Shown one piece after another: positions 17,682-26,558 of a stretch of 64,000 nucleotides of DNA; the first letter of the stretch is position 1; every line of letters starts with the position of its first letter. Under the pieces are notes generated by a model. The model made no database searches and was not told the DNA's origin. It saw only the letters and a list, made by a program, of their open reading frames with translations. The DNA is from Leadbetterella byssophila DSM 17132 (lineage in GTDB: Bacteria > Bacteroidota > Bacteroidia > Cytophagales > Spirosomataceae): positions 1-64,000 of the forward strand of contig NC_014655.1 of assembly GCF_000166395.1 (NCBI RefSeq), written 5' to 3'. A program made the position numbers and the translations under genes.

Positions 17682-18714
17682 GGCACTGGTACTTTTAAGC
17701 GTACAGACGGTTAATGCACAGGAAAAACTTAATCATGTGCAAGTAATAGGTACGCACAACAGTTATAAAACGGCCATTGATAAGCCGGTGATGGACACCT
17801 TAATGTCCTTTAATCCCAAATGGGGAGTTAGATTTGATTATAGCCATGAACCCATAGATGTTCAGTTAAATCTAGGCTTGGCGAATTTGGAGATAGATAT
17901 TGCAGTAGATAGAAATGGGGGCAAGTTCTCCAAGCCTGCACTCTATGAATTGTTCAAAGACCAGGTGCCTCCCTACAATCAAGATGGTGAGATGGATAAG
18001 CCAGGATTGAAAGTTTTGCATATGCAGGATTTAGACTTTAGGTCTCATTGTGGCACCTTATCTACATGCTTGCAAATCCTTAGAAAATGGTCAGATGAAC
18101 ATCCTCAACATCACCCTGTTTTTATAACCATGAATGCTAAAACGGGGCCGGTAAATCACTTACCCACAGTGGCAGATGAGTTCGAAAAGGAAGATTATCA
18201 GGAGCTAAACAGCTTGATATGGAAGGAATTGGGGCCCGGGAAATTATTGATTCCAAAAGATGTACAAGGAAACTTCCCCACATTGGAAGCCGCTATCTTA
18301 AAGAAGGGATGGCCTACTATTAATTCAGTGAGAGGTAAGTTTATCTTTGTACTGGATGAGACAGGTGCTAAGCGTAGTACGTATTTGAACAGTGGTAGTG
18401 AAGTGCAAGTGATGTTTACAGATTCACCGGAGGGGGATCCAAACGCAGCTATCTTGATAAAGAATGATCCCAAGAAGCAAAAGGAAGAAATCAAATCATT
18501 GGTGAAAAAGGGATATATCATTCGTACTAGGGCAGATGCTGACACATTTGAGGCCAGGAATGAAGATTACTCTAGATTCCAGGCTGCGTGTGAGTCGGGC
18601 GCGCAGATCATCACCACGGACTATTACAGAGAAAGCACTCATTTTCCTTCTAGCTATAAAATCATCTTTCCTGAAGGGAAATATGTGAGGGTAAATCCCC
18701 TGCTAAAGAAGTAA
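17641..18714 (+). CDS. Secreted calcium-dependent phosphatidylinositol-phospholipase-C-like enzyme
   Basis: A 357-residue exported protein of the PI-PLC X-domain superfamily, most like the bacterial Ca2+-dependent PI-PLC group. Signal peptide to about residue 26 (TVNAQ). The first catalytic histidine is in VIGTHNSY (His39, Asn40 next to it). Candidate calcium ligands are Glu84 and Asp86 in LEIDIAVD, and the second histidine is His127 in HMQDLDFRS. PI-PLCs cleave the phosphodiester between inositol and a lipid, leaving inositol phosphate or cyclic phosphate. It overlaps GH105 by 41 bases; Met4 (17650) is an alternative start. Placement between uronate-processing enzymes and an inositol catabolic operon strongly suggests it serves inositol release. 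No inositol monophosphatase gene is seen in the window. Confidence 0.85.
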   Translation: MESMKLLFSSFSVKALVLLSVQTVNAQEKLNHVQVIGTHNSYKTAIDKPVMDTLMSFNPKWGVRFDYSHEPIDVQLNLGLANLEIDIAVDRNGGKFSKPALYELFKDQVPPYNQDGEMDKPGLKVLHMQDLDFRSHCGTLSTCLQILRKWSDEHPQHHPVFITMNAKTGPVNHLPTVADEFEKEDYQELNSLIWKELGPGKLLIPKDVQGNFPTLEAAILKKGWPTINSVRGKFIFVLDETGAKRSTYLNSGSEVQVMFTDSPEGDPNAAILIKNDPKKQKEEIKSLVKKGYIIRTRADADTFEARNEDYSRFQAACESGAQIITTDYYRESTHFPSSYKIIFPEGKYVRVNPLLKK

Positions 18715-18719
18715 AGTTC

Positions 18720-18735
18720 ATGCAAACCTTTGCGT
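18720..18735. promoter_or_regulatory. Palindromic operator, site 3 (upstream of the iol operon)
   Basis: ATGCAAACCTTTGCGT equals site 2 except for one base in the right arm. It starts five bases after the PLC stop codon and 92 bases before the aldolase start. ATTG at 18755 lies at almost the same distance from this site as in the susC2 promoter, but a good -7 box at 20-base spacing is not present, so the promoter itself is not assigned. Confidence 0.7.
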
Positions 18736-18794
18736 AAGATTTTGTTTCAGAACCATTGCAGGACAGGTCTAAAATGACGTGTATTGCATTGTAA

Positions 18795-18805
18795 TTCAAC
18801 CTTAG
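18795..18805 (+). promoter_or_regulatory. Shared leader motif, copy 3
   Basis: TTCAACCTTAG, 6-7 bases before the aldolase start codon, matching the elements at 3701 and 8621. Confidence 0.35.
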
Positions 18806-18811
18806 ATAAAA

Positions 18812-19750
18812 ATGCTGATTAGTCCTAAAGAGATGTTTGGGAAATGCTATGGCCAATATGCTATAGCGGCCATTAATGTGTTCCATATGGAACAGGTTTT
18901 GGCTGTATTCAGTGCTGCATCTAAAGCAAAATCCCCAGTTATTATACAAACCACACCTGTAGCCAGAAACTATGCAGGTCATGGAATGCTATTGGCCATG
19001 ATTACTGCAGCTTCAGAGAAGTATCCGGAAGTGGTGTATGCCATCCACCTAGATCATGGATTCGAAGAGCATATTGACGATGCTTTAAGTCGTGGGGGAT
19101 ATACTTCAGTCATGATTGATGCATCTCATGATGACTTTCAGATAAATATTGAACGAACTCGTGCCATTGTATCCAAAGCTCACGCTAAAGGTGTAGTGGT
19201 GGAAGCTGAATTAGGCATTCTCAGCGGAGTGGAAGATGATATGGAAGTGGGTGCTGAACATGCTCGATTTACTCAACCGGATGAAGCCGTAACCTTCGTG
19301 GAAGCTACAGGTTGTGACAGTTTAGCCATAGCCGTAGGGACCAGCCATGGGGCTTATAAGTTTTCGGGAAAACAAGGGATTCAATTTCCTATCCTGAAAG
19401 AAATACAAAGTCGTATGCCGGGATTTCCTCTAGTCCTACATGGGGGATCTTCTGTATCCCAGGAAGAAGTACTACGAGTAAATGCTGCCGGAGGACAGAT
19501 GAAGGAAGGAAGCAGAGGGGTGTCAGATGAAGAAATCACAGAAGCCATAAAGTACGGTATTTGCAAGATCAATGTAGCCACAGACCTAAGGGTCTTATGG
19601 GCTAGAGTGCATAGGGAATATTTTAGAGACCAACCGGAATTATTTGATTCCGTGCCTCCCGGACAAATATACATGAGGGAGTTAGAGGCTTTTTGTTTAG
19701 AAAAATTTGAAAAACTAGGATCTGCCGGACGAGCGCAGGAATACCTATAA
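18812..19750 (+). CDS. iolJ: Class II aldolase, probable 2-deoxy-5-keto-D-gluconate 6-phosphate aldolase
   Basis: A 312-residue class II (zinc) aldolase of the fructose-bisphosphate/tagatose family. Visible metal and active-site segments: AIHLDHG, VVVEAELG, AVGTSHGAYKF and LVLHGGSSV, with NVATDLR near the C-terminus. As the first gene of an operon containing iolB, C, D, A, E and G, the natural reading is the IolJ reaction: splitting 2-deoxy-5-keto-gluconate 6-phosphate into dihydroxyacetone phosphate and malonic semialdehyde. A general fructose-bisphosphate aldolase cannot be excluded from sequence alone. It follows operator site 3; iolB follows after 11 bases. Confidence 0.85.
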   Translation: MLISPKEMFGKCYGQYAIAAINVFHMEQVLAVFSAASKAKSPVIIQTTPVARNYAGHGMLLAMITAASEKYPEVVYAIHLDHGFEEHIDDALSRGGYTSVMIDASHDDFQINIERTRAIVSKAHAKGVVVEAELGILSGVEDDMEVGAEHARFTQPDEAVTFVEATGCDSLAIAVGTSHGAYKFSGKQGIQFPILKEIQSRMPGFPLVLHGGSSVSQEEVLRVNAAGGQMKEGSRGVSDEEITEAIKYGICKINVATDLRVLWARVHREYFRDQPELFDSVPPGQIYMRELEAFCLEKFEKLGSAGRAQEYL

Positions 19751-19761
19751 TCATAGATAAG

Positions 19762-20616
19762 ATGAGAGATACATTGATAGTAAAGCCGAATTATAAAGAG
19801 GAGGAATATATCCATATCACCCCTAGTTCGGCTGGATGGGAACACTTAAGTTTTGCTGCGCGAAACATGAAGAAAGGGGAGGTTTGGAAACATCAGACAG
19901 GAAACCATGAATATGCCATTATCCTTCTAGGTGGGGATTTTAGCGTAAAATCCAATAGGGGAGAATGGGTCACTGAGAACGGTAGGAAAGATGTGTTCTC
20001 CGGAATAGCTCACACCTTGTATTTACCTGCCAATACAGACTTTGAATTAGTGGCTGAAAGTGAAATATTGGATATAGCATACGGTTGGTGCAGGACAGAT
20101 AAGCAGTTGGATCCCGTATTTAAACTTCCATCTGAGGCTGAGATTGAGATTCGCGGAGGGGATAATGCTACACGTCAGATCAATAGTCTTGTGCAACCTG
20201 GATTTCCTTGCGACCGACTAGTAGCTGTAGAAGTTTATACTCCCTCAGGCAACTGGAGTAGCTTTCCTGCACATAAACATGATGAGAGAAAAGTAGATGA
20301 GAACGGAGTACTACTTGAGGCATGTTTGGAAGAAACCTATTTCTATAAGATTGATAAACCGCAAGGGTATGCCATCCAACAGGTCTATACAGATGACAGA
20401 AGCCTGGATGTGGTAAACGTAGTTAAACACAATGAAGTGGTTTTAGTGCCCAAAGGATATCATCCTGTAGTAGCCGGACACGGTTATAATGTGTATTATC
20501 TCAACTTCTTAGCGGGATCAGATCAGTCTTTGGCCAATACGCCTGACCCTGATCATGCATGGATTTTTGGTACATGGAAAGGCATTGATGAACGAATCCC
20601 AATGGTAAAGTCATGA
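19762..20616 (+). CDS. iolB: 5-deoxy-glucuronate isomerase IolB
   Basis: A 284-residue cupin-fold isomerase that converts 5-deoxy-D-glucuronate to 2-deoxy-5-keto-D-gluconate in inositol breakdown. The metal-binding cupin motif is PAHKHDERKVD with a downstream glutamate pair (LEETYFYKI) and a C-terminal histidine region (VLVPKGYHPVVAGHGYNVYYLN), all characteristic of IolB. Length is close to the usual ~270. It overlaps iolC by four bases (ATGA). Confidence 0.95.
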   Translation: MRDTLIVKPNYKEEEYIHITPSSAGWEHLSFAARNMKKGEVWKHQTGNHEYAIILLGGDFSVKSNRGEWVTENGRKDVFSGIAHTLYLPANTDFELVAESEILDIAYGWCRTDKQLDPVFKLPSEAEIEIRGGDNATRQINSLVQPGFPCDRLVAVEVYTPSGNWSSFPAHKHDERKVDENGVLLEACLEETYFYKIDKPQGYAIQQVYTDDRSLDVVNVVKHNEVVLVPKGYHPVVAGHGYNVYYLNFLAGSDQSLANTPDPDHAWIFGTWKGIDERIPMVKS

Positions 20617-21617
20617 AATACGATATAGTAGCAATGGGTAGGTCTTCCATAGATCTTTACTCACAAAACATAGGCGCGGATTTTGTAGATATAAAAGGTT
20701 TTGATGCTTTTGTAGGCGGATCACCTTTAAATATCGTTACAGGCTGTCAAAGGCTAGGTTTAAACACAGCCTTATTAACGGGAGTAGGTGCAGATAAAGT
20801 AGGAGATTTTATTTTGAACTTCTTGAAAAATGAGGGAATAGAGACCAAATTTATTCCTACCATCCCGCACGCCAGATCTTCAGCTGTCATCCTAGGTATT
20901 CAGCCTCCTGACACCTTCCCTTTGGTTTATTACAGACATAATGCGGCTGATACCCACGTAAATATAGATCATGTTAACGCCGTGAATATGGAGGAGGTTC
21001 GATTATTCGAAGTGTCAGGTACAGCACTTAGTCTGGAGCCTAGCAGATCTGCGGTGTTCCACGCCATGGAAAGGGCTAATGCCGCAGGAGTGACAACGGT
21101 CCTGGATATCGACTTCAGAGCGGATCAATGGAGTGATTTAAGATCTTTCGGTATCATGGTTAGAGCTTTACTTCCTAAAGTGAAAATCGCAATAGGTACA
21201 GAGGAAGAGATACTAGCGGCCATGCTTAAGGATTCCCGACAGGTGGAAATCACCCACCAACAAATATCTGCACCAACCATTCATGGAGATGTAGAAGAAG
21301 CCATTCAAGGTCTCATGGACTTAGGTGTAGAGATTCTATTGGTGAAAAGAGGATCTAAAGGGGTTAGTGTATACCAAAAGGGCCAAGAGACCTTTAATGT
21401 GCCGGGATTTCCCGTAGAGCCTTTAAATGTGCTAGGTGCTGGTGATGCATTTGCTTCAGGTTTCATCTATGGTTATCTACAAGGATGGGATCTCTATAAA
21501 TCTTGCAGAATGGGGAATGCATCAGGGGCACAGGTAGTCCTTCAGCCAGGGTGCGCCAATTTCATGCCTACTCTGGAAGAATCCATGAAATTTATTGAAG
21601 AACACGGAGGTTTTTAA
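20613..21617 (+). CDS. iolC: 5-dehydro-2-deoxygluconokinase IolC (PfkB family)
   Basis: A 334-residue PfkB-family sugar kinase that phosphorylates 2-deoxy-5-keto-D-gluconate with ATP. Seen: N-terminal GRSSIDLYSQNIG, the GGSPLNIVTGCQRLG substrate-side motif, and the C-terminal PfkB signature NVLGAGDAFASGFIYG with the catalytic Asp of GAGD. It lacks the extra C-terminal aldolase-like domain found in some IolC fusions, which agrees with a separate aldolase gene at 18812. Four-base overlap with iolB; 10 bases to the iolD start. Confidence 0.95.
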   Translation: MKYDIVAMGRSSIDLYSQNIGADFVDIKGFDAFVGGSPLNIVTGCQRLGLNTALLTGVGADKVGDFILNFLKNEGIETKFIPTIPHARSSAVILGIQPPDTFPLVYYRHNAADTHVNIDHVNAVNMEEVRLFEVSGTALSLEPSRSAVFHAMERANAAGVTTVLDIDFRADQWSDLRSFGIMVRALLPKVKIAIGTEEEILAAMLKDSRQVEITHQQISAPTIHGDVEEAIQGLMDLGVEILLVKRGSKGVSVYQKGQETFNVPGFPVEPLNVLGAGDAFASGFIYGYLQGWDLYKSCRMGNASGAQVVLQPGCANFMPTLEESMKFIEEHGGF

Positions 21618-21627
21618 TCATTCGCTT

Positions 21628-23478
21628 ATGAAACTAACAGTAGCTCAAGCTTTGATCCGCTTTTTGGATCAGCAATATGTAGAAAGAGATGGAGTAGAAC
21701 ATAAGTTCTTTGCCGGTTGTTTTGGGATTTTTGGCCACGGAAACGTGGGGGGGATAGGCCAGGCTTTATTTGAAAATCCTGAATTCAGGTATTATCAGGC
21801 GAGAAACGAGCAAGCTATGGTTCATACGGCTGTGGCCTATAGCAAGATGAAGAATAGATTAGAAACCTTTGCATGTACCAGCTCTATAGGACCTGGTGCC
21901 ACAAATATGGTTACCGGTGCAGCTCTAGCTACCATAAACCGTATACCGGTCTTGCTACTTCCAGGTGATATCTTTGCTACGAGACATATAGGTCCGGTGC
22001 TTCAGCAATTGGAAGATCCTTCTAATGCAGATGCTTCCGTGAATGATACCTTTAAGCCGGTTTCAAGGTTCTGGGATAGAGTTAATAGACCGGAGCAATT
22101 GATCTCCTCCCTCCTCCAAGCTATGCGAGTCCTGACCAGTCCTGCTGAAACAGGTGCAGTAACCATTTGTTTACCTCAGGATGTACAGGCGGAAGCTTAT
22201 GATTATCCGGAAGAGTTCTTTAAGAAGAGGGTTTGGTATATGGGTAGACCATTACCGGATGCTCAACTTTTACAGAGAGCTGCCCAGATCATAAAAGAGG
22301 CAAAGAAGCCAATGATTATTGCAGGAGGTGGTGTTATTTATTCTGAAGCTTGCTCTACACTAGCTGAATTCAGTAAGAATACGGGAATTGCCGTGGCTGA
22401 AACCTTTGCCGGAAAAGGGAGTTTGAATTTTGATCATCCTTTGAATTTGGGAGCGGCTGGTGCTACCGGCACGGAAGGAGCAAATGCCTATGCAGCAGAG
22501 GCGGATGTGGTAATCGGTGTAGGGACAAGATACAGTGATTTTACGATGGCTTCCCACACGGCCTTTCAAAATCCCGATGTCAAGTTTATAAATATCAATA
22601 TCGCTGAGTTTGACGCTTATAAGCAAAGTGCGTTGCCTCTTACCGGTGATGCGAAGACTACCTTAGAGGCTTTGGGACGCCTTCTAGGCGGTTACAAAAC
22701 CTCAAAGGAATACCAGGAGCAAGCGGCAGCTTATAATGTTAGTTGGGATCAAAAAGTGGCTGAGGCCTATGCCGTAGTAGCAGAGGATTCTATGTCCCAG
22801 GCAGAAGTGATTGGGGCTGTAAATTCATTTGCAGGTCCAAAAGATGTGATGGTCTGTGCAGCGGGAAGTATGCCGGGCGACTTGCACAAGTTATGGAGAT
22901 GCACAGATCCTAAAAACTTCCATATGGAATACGGCTATTCCACTATGGGCTATGAAATTGCCGGAGGCTTAGGGGTAAAAATGGCTGATCCTTCTAGAGA
23001 AGTGTATGTGATGGTGGGTGATGGAAGTTATCTAATGCTGTCCTCAGAAATAGTAACTGCCGTTCAGGAAGGTGTAAAATTGACCATCGTTTTAATCAAT
23101 AATCATGGATACGCAAGTATAGGTGGACTTTCAAAGTCTTTAGGCAGCGAAGGTTTTGGTACTCAATACAGATACAGAGGAGAGAAACATTTTGACGGAG
23201 ACGCTTTACCTTATGATTTGGCCACTAATGCAGAGAGTTTAGGGGCTACGGTTCTTAGAACAAGTAATGAGTCCAGTTTTAAAGCAGCGCTTGAACAAGC
23301 CAAAAAGAATGCAAACACAACGGTCATCTATATAGAAACTCCTCCTGAAAGAAAAATGGCCGGATATGGTCATGCTTGGTGGGAAGTACCCGTATCAGAG
23401 GTATCAAACACCGCAAGTATTCAGGAGGCCTACGAAAAACTAACCTTAAATAAAAAGCGCCAGAGATGGCATTTGTAA
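21628..23478 (+). CDS. iolD: 3D-(3,5/4)-trihydroxycyclohexane-1,2-dione hydrolase IolD
   Basis: A 616-residue thiamine-diphosphate enzyme that opens the inositol ring. N-terminal ThDP-PYR domain (ARNEQAMVHTAVAYSKM contains the catalytic Glu), a central domain (KKPMIIAGGGVIY), and a C-terminal ThDP-PP domain with GDGSYLMLSSEIVTA...INNHGY, the GDG-NN cofactor motif. The start at 21628 begins MKLTVAQALIRFLDQQY, which matches the usual IolD beginning (TTAQALVKFLNQQY-like). An upstream in-frame ATG at 21595 would overlap iolC and is less likely. Six bases separate it from the symporter gene. Confidence 0.96.
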   Translation: MKLTVAQALIRFLDQQYVERDGVEHKFFAGCFGIFGHGNVGGIGQALFENPEFRYYQARNEQAMVHTAVAYSKMKNRLETFACTSSIGPGATNMVTGAALATINRIPVLLLPGDIFATRHIGPVLQQLEDPSNADASVNDTFKPVSRFWDRVNRPEQLISSLLQAMRVLTSPAETGAVTICLPQDVQAEAYDYPEEFFKKRVWYMGRPLPDAQLLQRAAQIIKEAKKPMIIAGGGVIYSEACSTLAEFSKNTGIAVAETFAGKGSLNFDHPLNLGAAGATGTEGANAYAAEADVVIGVGTRYSDFTMASHTAFQNPDVKFININIAEFDAYKQSALPLTGDAKTTLEALGRLLGGYKTSKEYQEQAAAYNVSWDQKVAEAYAVVAEDSMSQAEVIGAVNSFAGPKDVMVCAAGSMPGDLHKLWRCTDPKNFHMEYGYSTMGYEIAGGLGVKMADPSREVYVMVGDGSYLMLSSEIVTAVQEGVKLTIVLINNHGYASIGGLSKSLGSEGFGTQYRYRGEKHFDGDALPYDLATNAESLGATVLRTSNESSFKAALEQAKKNANTTVIYIETPPERKMAGYGHAWWEVPVSEVSNTASIQEAYEKLTLNKKRQRWHL

Positions 23479-23484
23479 AAGAAT

Positions 23485-25068
23485 ATGAATACTCTAACCA
23501 TTATCACCTTTGTTGGGTTTACTCTACTGACGGGTGCATATGCATACTTTAAAACCCGAAAGGAAAACCTGGAAACGCAGGAAGGGTATTTCTTGGGAGG
23601 AAGGAGCTTGACCGGAATAGTCATTGCCGCTTCCATGATCATGACCAATATTTCAACAGAACATTTGGTAGGAATGAATGGCTCTGCTTATAAGAATGGA
23701 TTTATCATTGTAGCCTGGGAAGTAACCTCAGCACTGGCATTGATCGTGGCGGCAGTTTACTTTGTGCCTAGGTACCTAAGAATGGGTCTGACCACCATCC
23801 CCGAATATTTGGAGAAAAGGTTTGATACCGTGACCCGATCCATGATCTCTCTATTCCTATTGGTATCCTTCGCGGTAACTCTTTTGCCCATAGTTCTTTA
23901 TACCGGCGCAATAAACATTGAAAGCATATTCGATATTTCAGAGGTACTGCAGATCAGCAAAGAGACAGGTTTGTGGATGACCATAGTGATTGTGGGAGTG
24001 ATCGGCTCTTTATATGCCGTCTTCGGAGGATTAAAAGCGGTGTCATTCTCAGACGTGATTTATGGCTACGGTTTGTTTTTGGGAGGTTTGATGATTCCGG
24101 TTTTGGCCTTGTGGCATATTGGGGATGGAAATATGCTCACAGGTTTTGTAAAGGTGTTTGAGAACAGTCCTGAGAAGTTCAGTGTCATAGGGTCTGAAGA
24201 TTCAGTTATGCCCTTCAGTACCTTATTCACAGGTTTGATCATAAACCAGCTATACTTCTGGTGTATGAATCAAACCATAGTTCAAAGGGTATTAGGAGCA
24301 AAAAATCTGGAAGAGGCACAAAAAGGCCTACTTTTTACCGGATTGGCGAAAATATTAATTCCTTTTGTCATCGTGCTGCCGGGAGTTATAGCCTTTTATT
24401 ATTTCGGGGAGCAGTATTACGAGGAGCAAGATAGTGTCTATCCCGCCTTGGTGAAAAAAGTAATGCCCGTAGCATTCTTAGGTTTCTTTGCTGCCGTGAT
24501 TATGGGAGCTGTATTGAGTACTTTTAATGCAGTTTTAAACAGTGCGTCTACCATTTTTAGTATAGATGTGTACAAGAGAATGATAGACGTCAATGCCAGC
24601 GATAAGAAGCTGGTAGTGATGGGAAAACTCACTGCTGCAATATTGGCCATTACATCTATTATTGCGGCTCCTTTTGTGGCTAATGCACCGGAAGGTTTGT
24701 TCCAATTATTGCAACAGCTTAACGGAATATTCTTTATACCTATCGCCTCTATCATCTTAGCTGGTTTCTTTTTCCCTCAGATTTCAGCAGCGGGAGCAAA
24801 AGTTAGTTTATTGACCGGCTTCCTGTTCTATGTAACCTGCATTTATATCTATCCAGTAGATATTCATTTTATACATCTGTGGGGTATTGAATTCTTATTG
24901 AATCTGGCGGTGATGTTTGCCGTGTCAAAGTTCTATCCTCAGCCAGTGATGGAATTACAGCCATCCAGAGAAGTGGTGGAGCTGAAAGCATGGAAATACA
25001 CCAAGCCATTTGCCATCTTTTTGGTGATCATTACTATAGGTATCTACATCTTCTTAGGAAATATTTAA
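23485..25068 (+). CDS. Sodium:solute symporter (SSS/SLC5 family), probable myo-inositol transporter
   Basis: A 527-residue inner-membrane protein with about 13-14 hydrophobic segments. Family motifs include GGRSLTGIVIAASMIMTNIS near the N-terminus, YAVFGGLKAVSFSDVIYGYG, and the middle segment LYFWCMNQTIVQRVLGAKNLEEAQKG, characteristic of SSS proteins. It is embedded between iolD and iolA, so inositol or a close derivative is the likely substrate. It would import what the outer-membrane SusCD systems and periplasmic enzymes release. Confidence 0.9.
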   Translation: MNTLTIITFVGFTLLTGAYAYFKTRKENLETQEGYFLGGRSLTGIVIAASMIMTNISTEHLVGMNGSAYKNGFIIVAWEVTSALALIVAAVYFVPRYLRMGLTTIPEYLEKRFDTVTRSMISLFLLVSFAVTLLPIVLYTGAINIESIFDISEVLQISKETGLWMTIVIVGVIGSLYAVFGGLKAVSFSDVIYGYGLFLGGLMIPVLALWHIGDGNMLTGFVKVFENSPEKFSVIGSEDSVMPFSTLFTGLIINQLYFWCMNQTIVQRVLGAKNLEEAQKGLLFTGLAKILIPFVIVLPGVIAFYYFGEQYYEEQDSVYPALVKKVMPVAFLGFFAAVIMGAVLSTFNAVLNSASTIFSIDVYKRMIDVNASDKKLVVMGKLTAAILAITSIIAAPFVANAPEGLFQLLQQLNGIFFIPIASIILAGFFFPQISAAGAKVSLLTGFLFYVTCIYIYPVDIHFIHLWGIEFLLNLAVMFAVSKFYPQPVMELQPSREVVELKAWKYTKPFAIFLVIITIGIYIFLGNI

Positions 25069-25078
25069 AAAACATATT

Positions 25079-26554
25079 ATGGAATTATTAAAGAATTATA
25101 TTGGGGGTAAGTGGCTAGATAGTAGAGAAGCAGCATTCTCTTCCGTGGTGAACCCTGCTACACAGGAAATATTGGGCAGAGTGCCTGTGGGACCTGGCAC
25201 TTCTACAGATGTTGATGAGGCGGTGAAAGCTGCTCAAGTAGCTTTTAAAGAATGGTCTCAAATACCCGTTATGCAAAGGGTGCAGCCTCTATATAAATTA
25301 AAACAATTAATAGAGGATAACCTTGATGATCTGGCCAATACCATCACCTTAGAATGTGGTAAGACGAAGGTGGAATCTCTAGGGGAATTACAAAGGGCCA
25401 TTGAAAATATTGAAGCTGCCTGTGCAACTCCACTTTTGATACAAAGTGAATTTTCAGAAAATATAGCAAGAGGTGTGGATGAGTTCATGATTCGTCAACC
25501 TCTAGGAGTGTGCGCATGTATCGCACCATTTAACTTCCCAGGGATGATCCCGTTCTGGTTTCTTCCTTACGCCATAGCATGTGGTAATACCTTTGTACTA
25601 AAGCCATCTGAAAAAGTGCCTTTGACCATGATGAAGGTATTTAGCCTCATCGAAAAGATTGGCTTACCTGCGGGTGTAGTGAGTTTAGTGCATGGAGGGA
25701 AAGAGACTGTTGATGCCTTACTTGATCATCCGGATATTAAGGCCATTAGCTTTGTGGGCTCAACCGCTATAGCAAAATACGTGTATTCCCGTGGTGCAGC
25801 AAACGGCAAGCGTGTTCAGGCTCAAGGTGGAGCGAAAAATCCGGTAGTTATTCTTCCGGATGCCGACTTAGAAGTTACCTCAAAGGTGATTGCAGATAGT
25901 GTGTACGGTTGTGCCGGGCAAAGATGCCTAGCCGCATCCACCATCATTTCCGTAGGTGATGAAAAGGGTGAGATCAAAGATGCCTTATATGAAACCGCAA
26001 AACAAAGAACTACGGGCTTTGGCTTATTGCCTGATGTAGAGATGGGTCCTGTTATCTCCAGAGAGAGCAAAAAACGTATAGAAAGTTTGATCCAACAAGG
26101 TATTCAGGAAGGTGGACAAGTATTGTTAGACGGTAGAAATACCCAGATATCTGGATTCGAAAAAGGTAATTTTCTTCGCCCTACCATACTCGAAAATATT
26201 CCTCTAAACGGTGAATTGATCAAAACAGAAATCTTTGGGCCGGTAATGACTTTATTGTCCATGAAGACAGTAGAAGATGCTCTCGCCTTTATCAATGGAA
26301 ACAGATACGGTAATATGGCTTGTATCTTCACTACCAGTGGAGCATCAGCAAGAAAGTTTAGATCAGAAGCAAATGCTGGAAATATAGGCGTCAATATTGG
26401 CGTAGCTGCCCCTATGGCCCAATTCCCTTTCAGTGGTTGGAACGAAAGTTTCTTTGGCGACTTGCATGGTCAAGGTAGACATGCGATAGAGTTCTTTACC
26501 CAAACTAAAATAGTAATCGAACGCTGGCCGAAAGAATGGTCGCGTAAATTTTAA
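25079..26554 (+). CDS. mmsA: Methylmalonate/malonate-semialdehyde dehydrogenase (acylating) IolA/MmsA
   Basis: A 491-residue aldehyde dehydrogenase that turns malonic semialdehyde (and methylmalonate semialdehyde) plus CoA and NAD into acetyl-CoA (or propionyl-CoA), the last inositol step. N-terminal YIGGKWLDS, the NAD-binding FVGSTAIAKYVYSRGAANGKR, and the catalytic cysteine in GCAGQRCLAAST, a signature of the CoA-acylating subgroup. C-terminal MAQFPFSGWNESFFGDLHGQG is also typical. Ten bases after the symporter and four before iolE. Confidence 0.94.
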   Translation: MELLKNYIGGKWLDSREAAFSSVVNPATQEILGRVPVGPGTSTDVDEAVKAAQVAFKEWSQIPVMQRVQPLYKLKQLIEDNLDDLANTITLECGKTKVESLGELQRAIENIEAACATPLLIQSEFSENIARGVDEFMIRQPLGVCACIAPFNFPGMIPFWFLPYAIACGNTFVLKPSEKVPLTMMKVFSLIEKIGLPAGVVSLVHGGKETVDALLDHPDIKAISFVGSTAIAKYVYSRGAANGKRVQAQGGAKNPVVILPDADLEVTSKVIADSVYGCAGQRCLAASTIISVGDEKGEIKDALYETAKQRTTGFGLLPDVEMGPVISRESKKRIESLIQQGIQEGGQVLLDGRNTQISGFEKGNFLRPTILENIPLNGELIKTEIFGPVMTLLSMKTVEDALAFINGNRYGNMACIFTTSGASARKFRSEANAGNIGVNIGVAAPMAQFPFSGWNESFFGDLHGQGRHAIEFFTQTKIVIERWPKEWSRKF

Positions 26555-26558
26555 GCGC

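Noticed and set aside
18755-18791. Promoter of the iol operon at ATTG / TTGCATTG
   Set aside because: Spacing is 25 bases and the -7 box has two mismatches, so I did not annotate it although a promoter must lie in this gap or upstream.
18662-18982. Minus-strand 106-codon frame across the iol operator
   Set aside because: It is antisense to two well-supported genes and the operator, with no recognisable domain.
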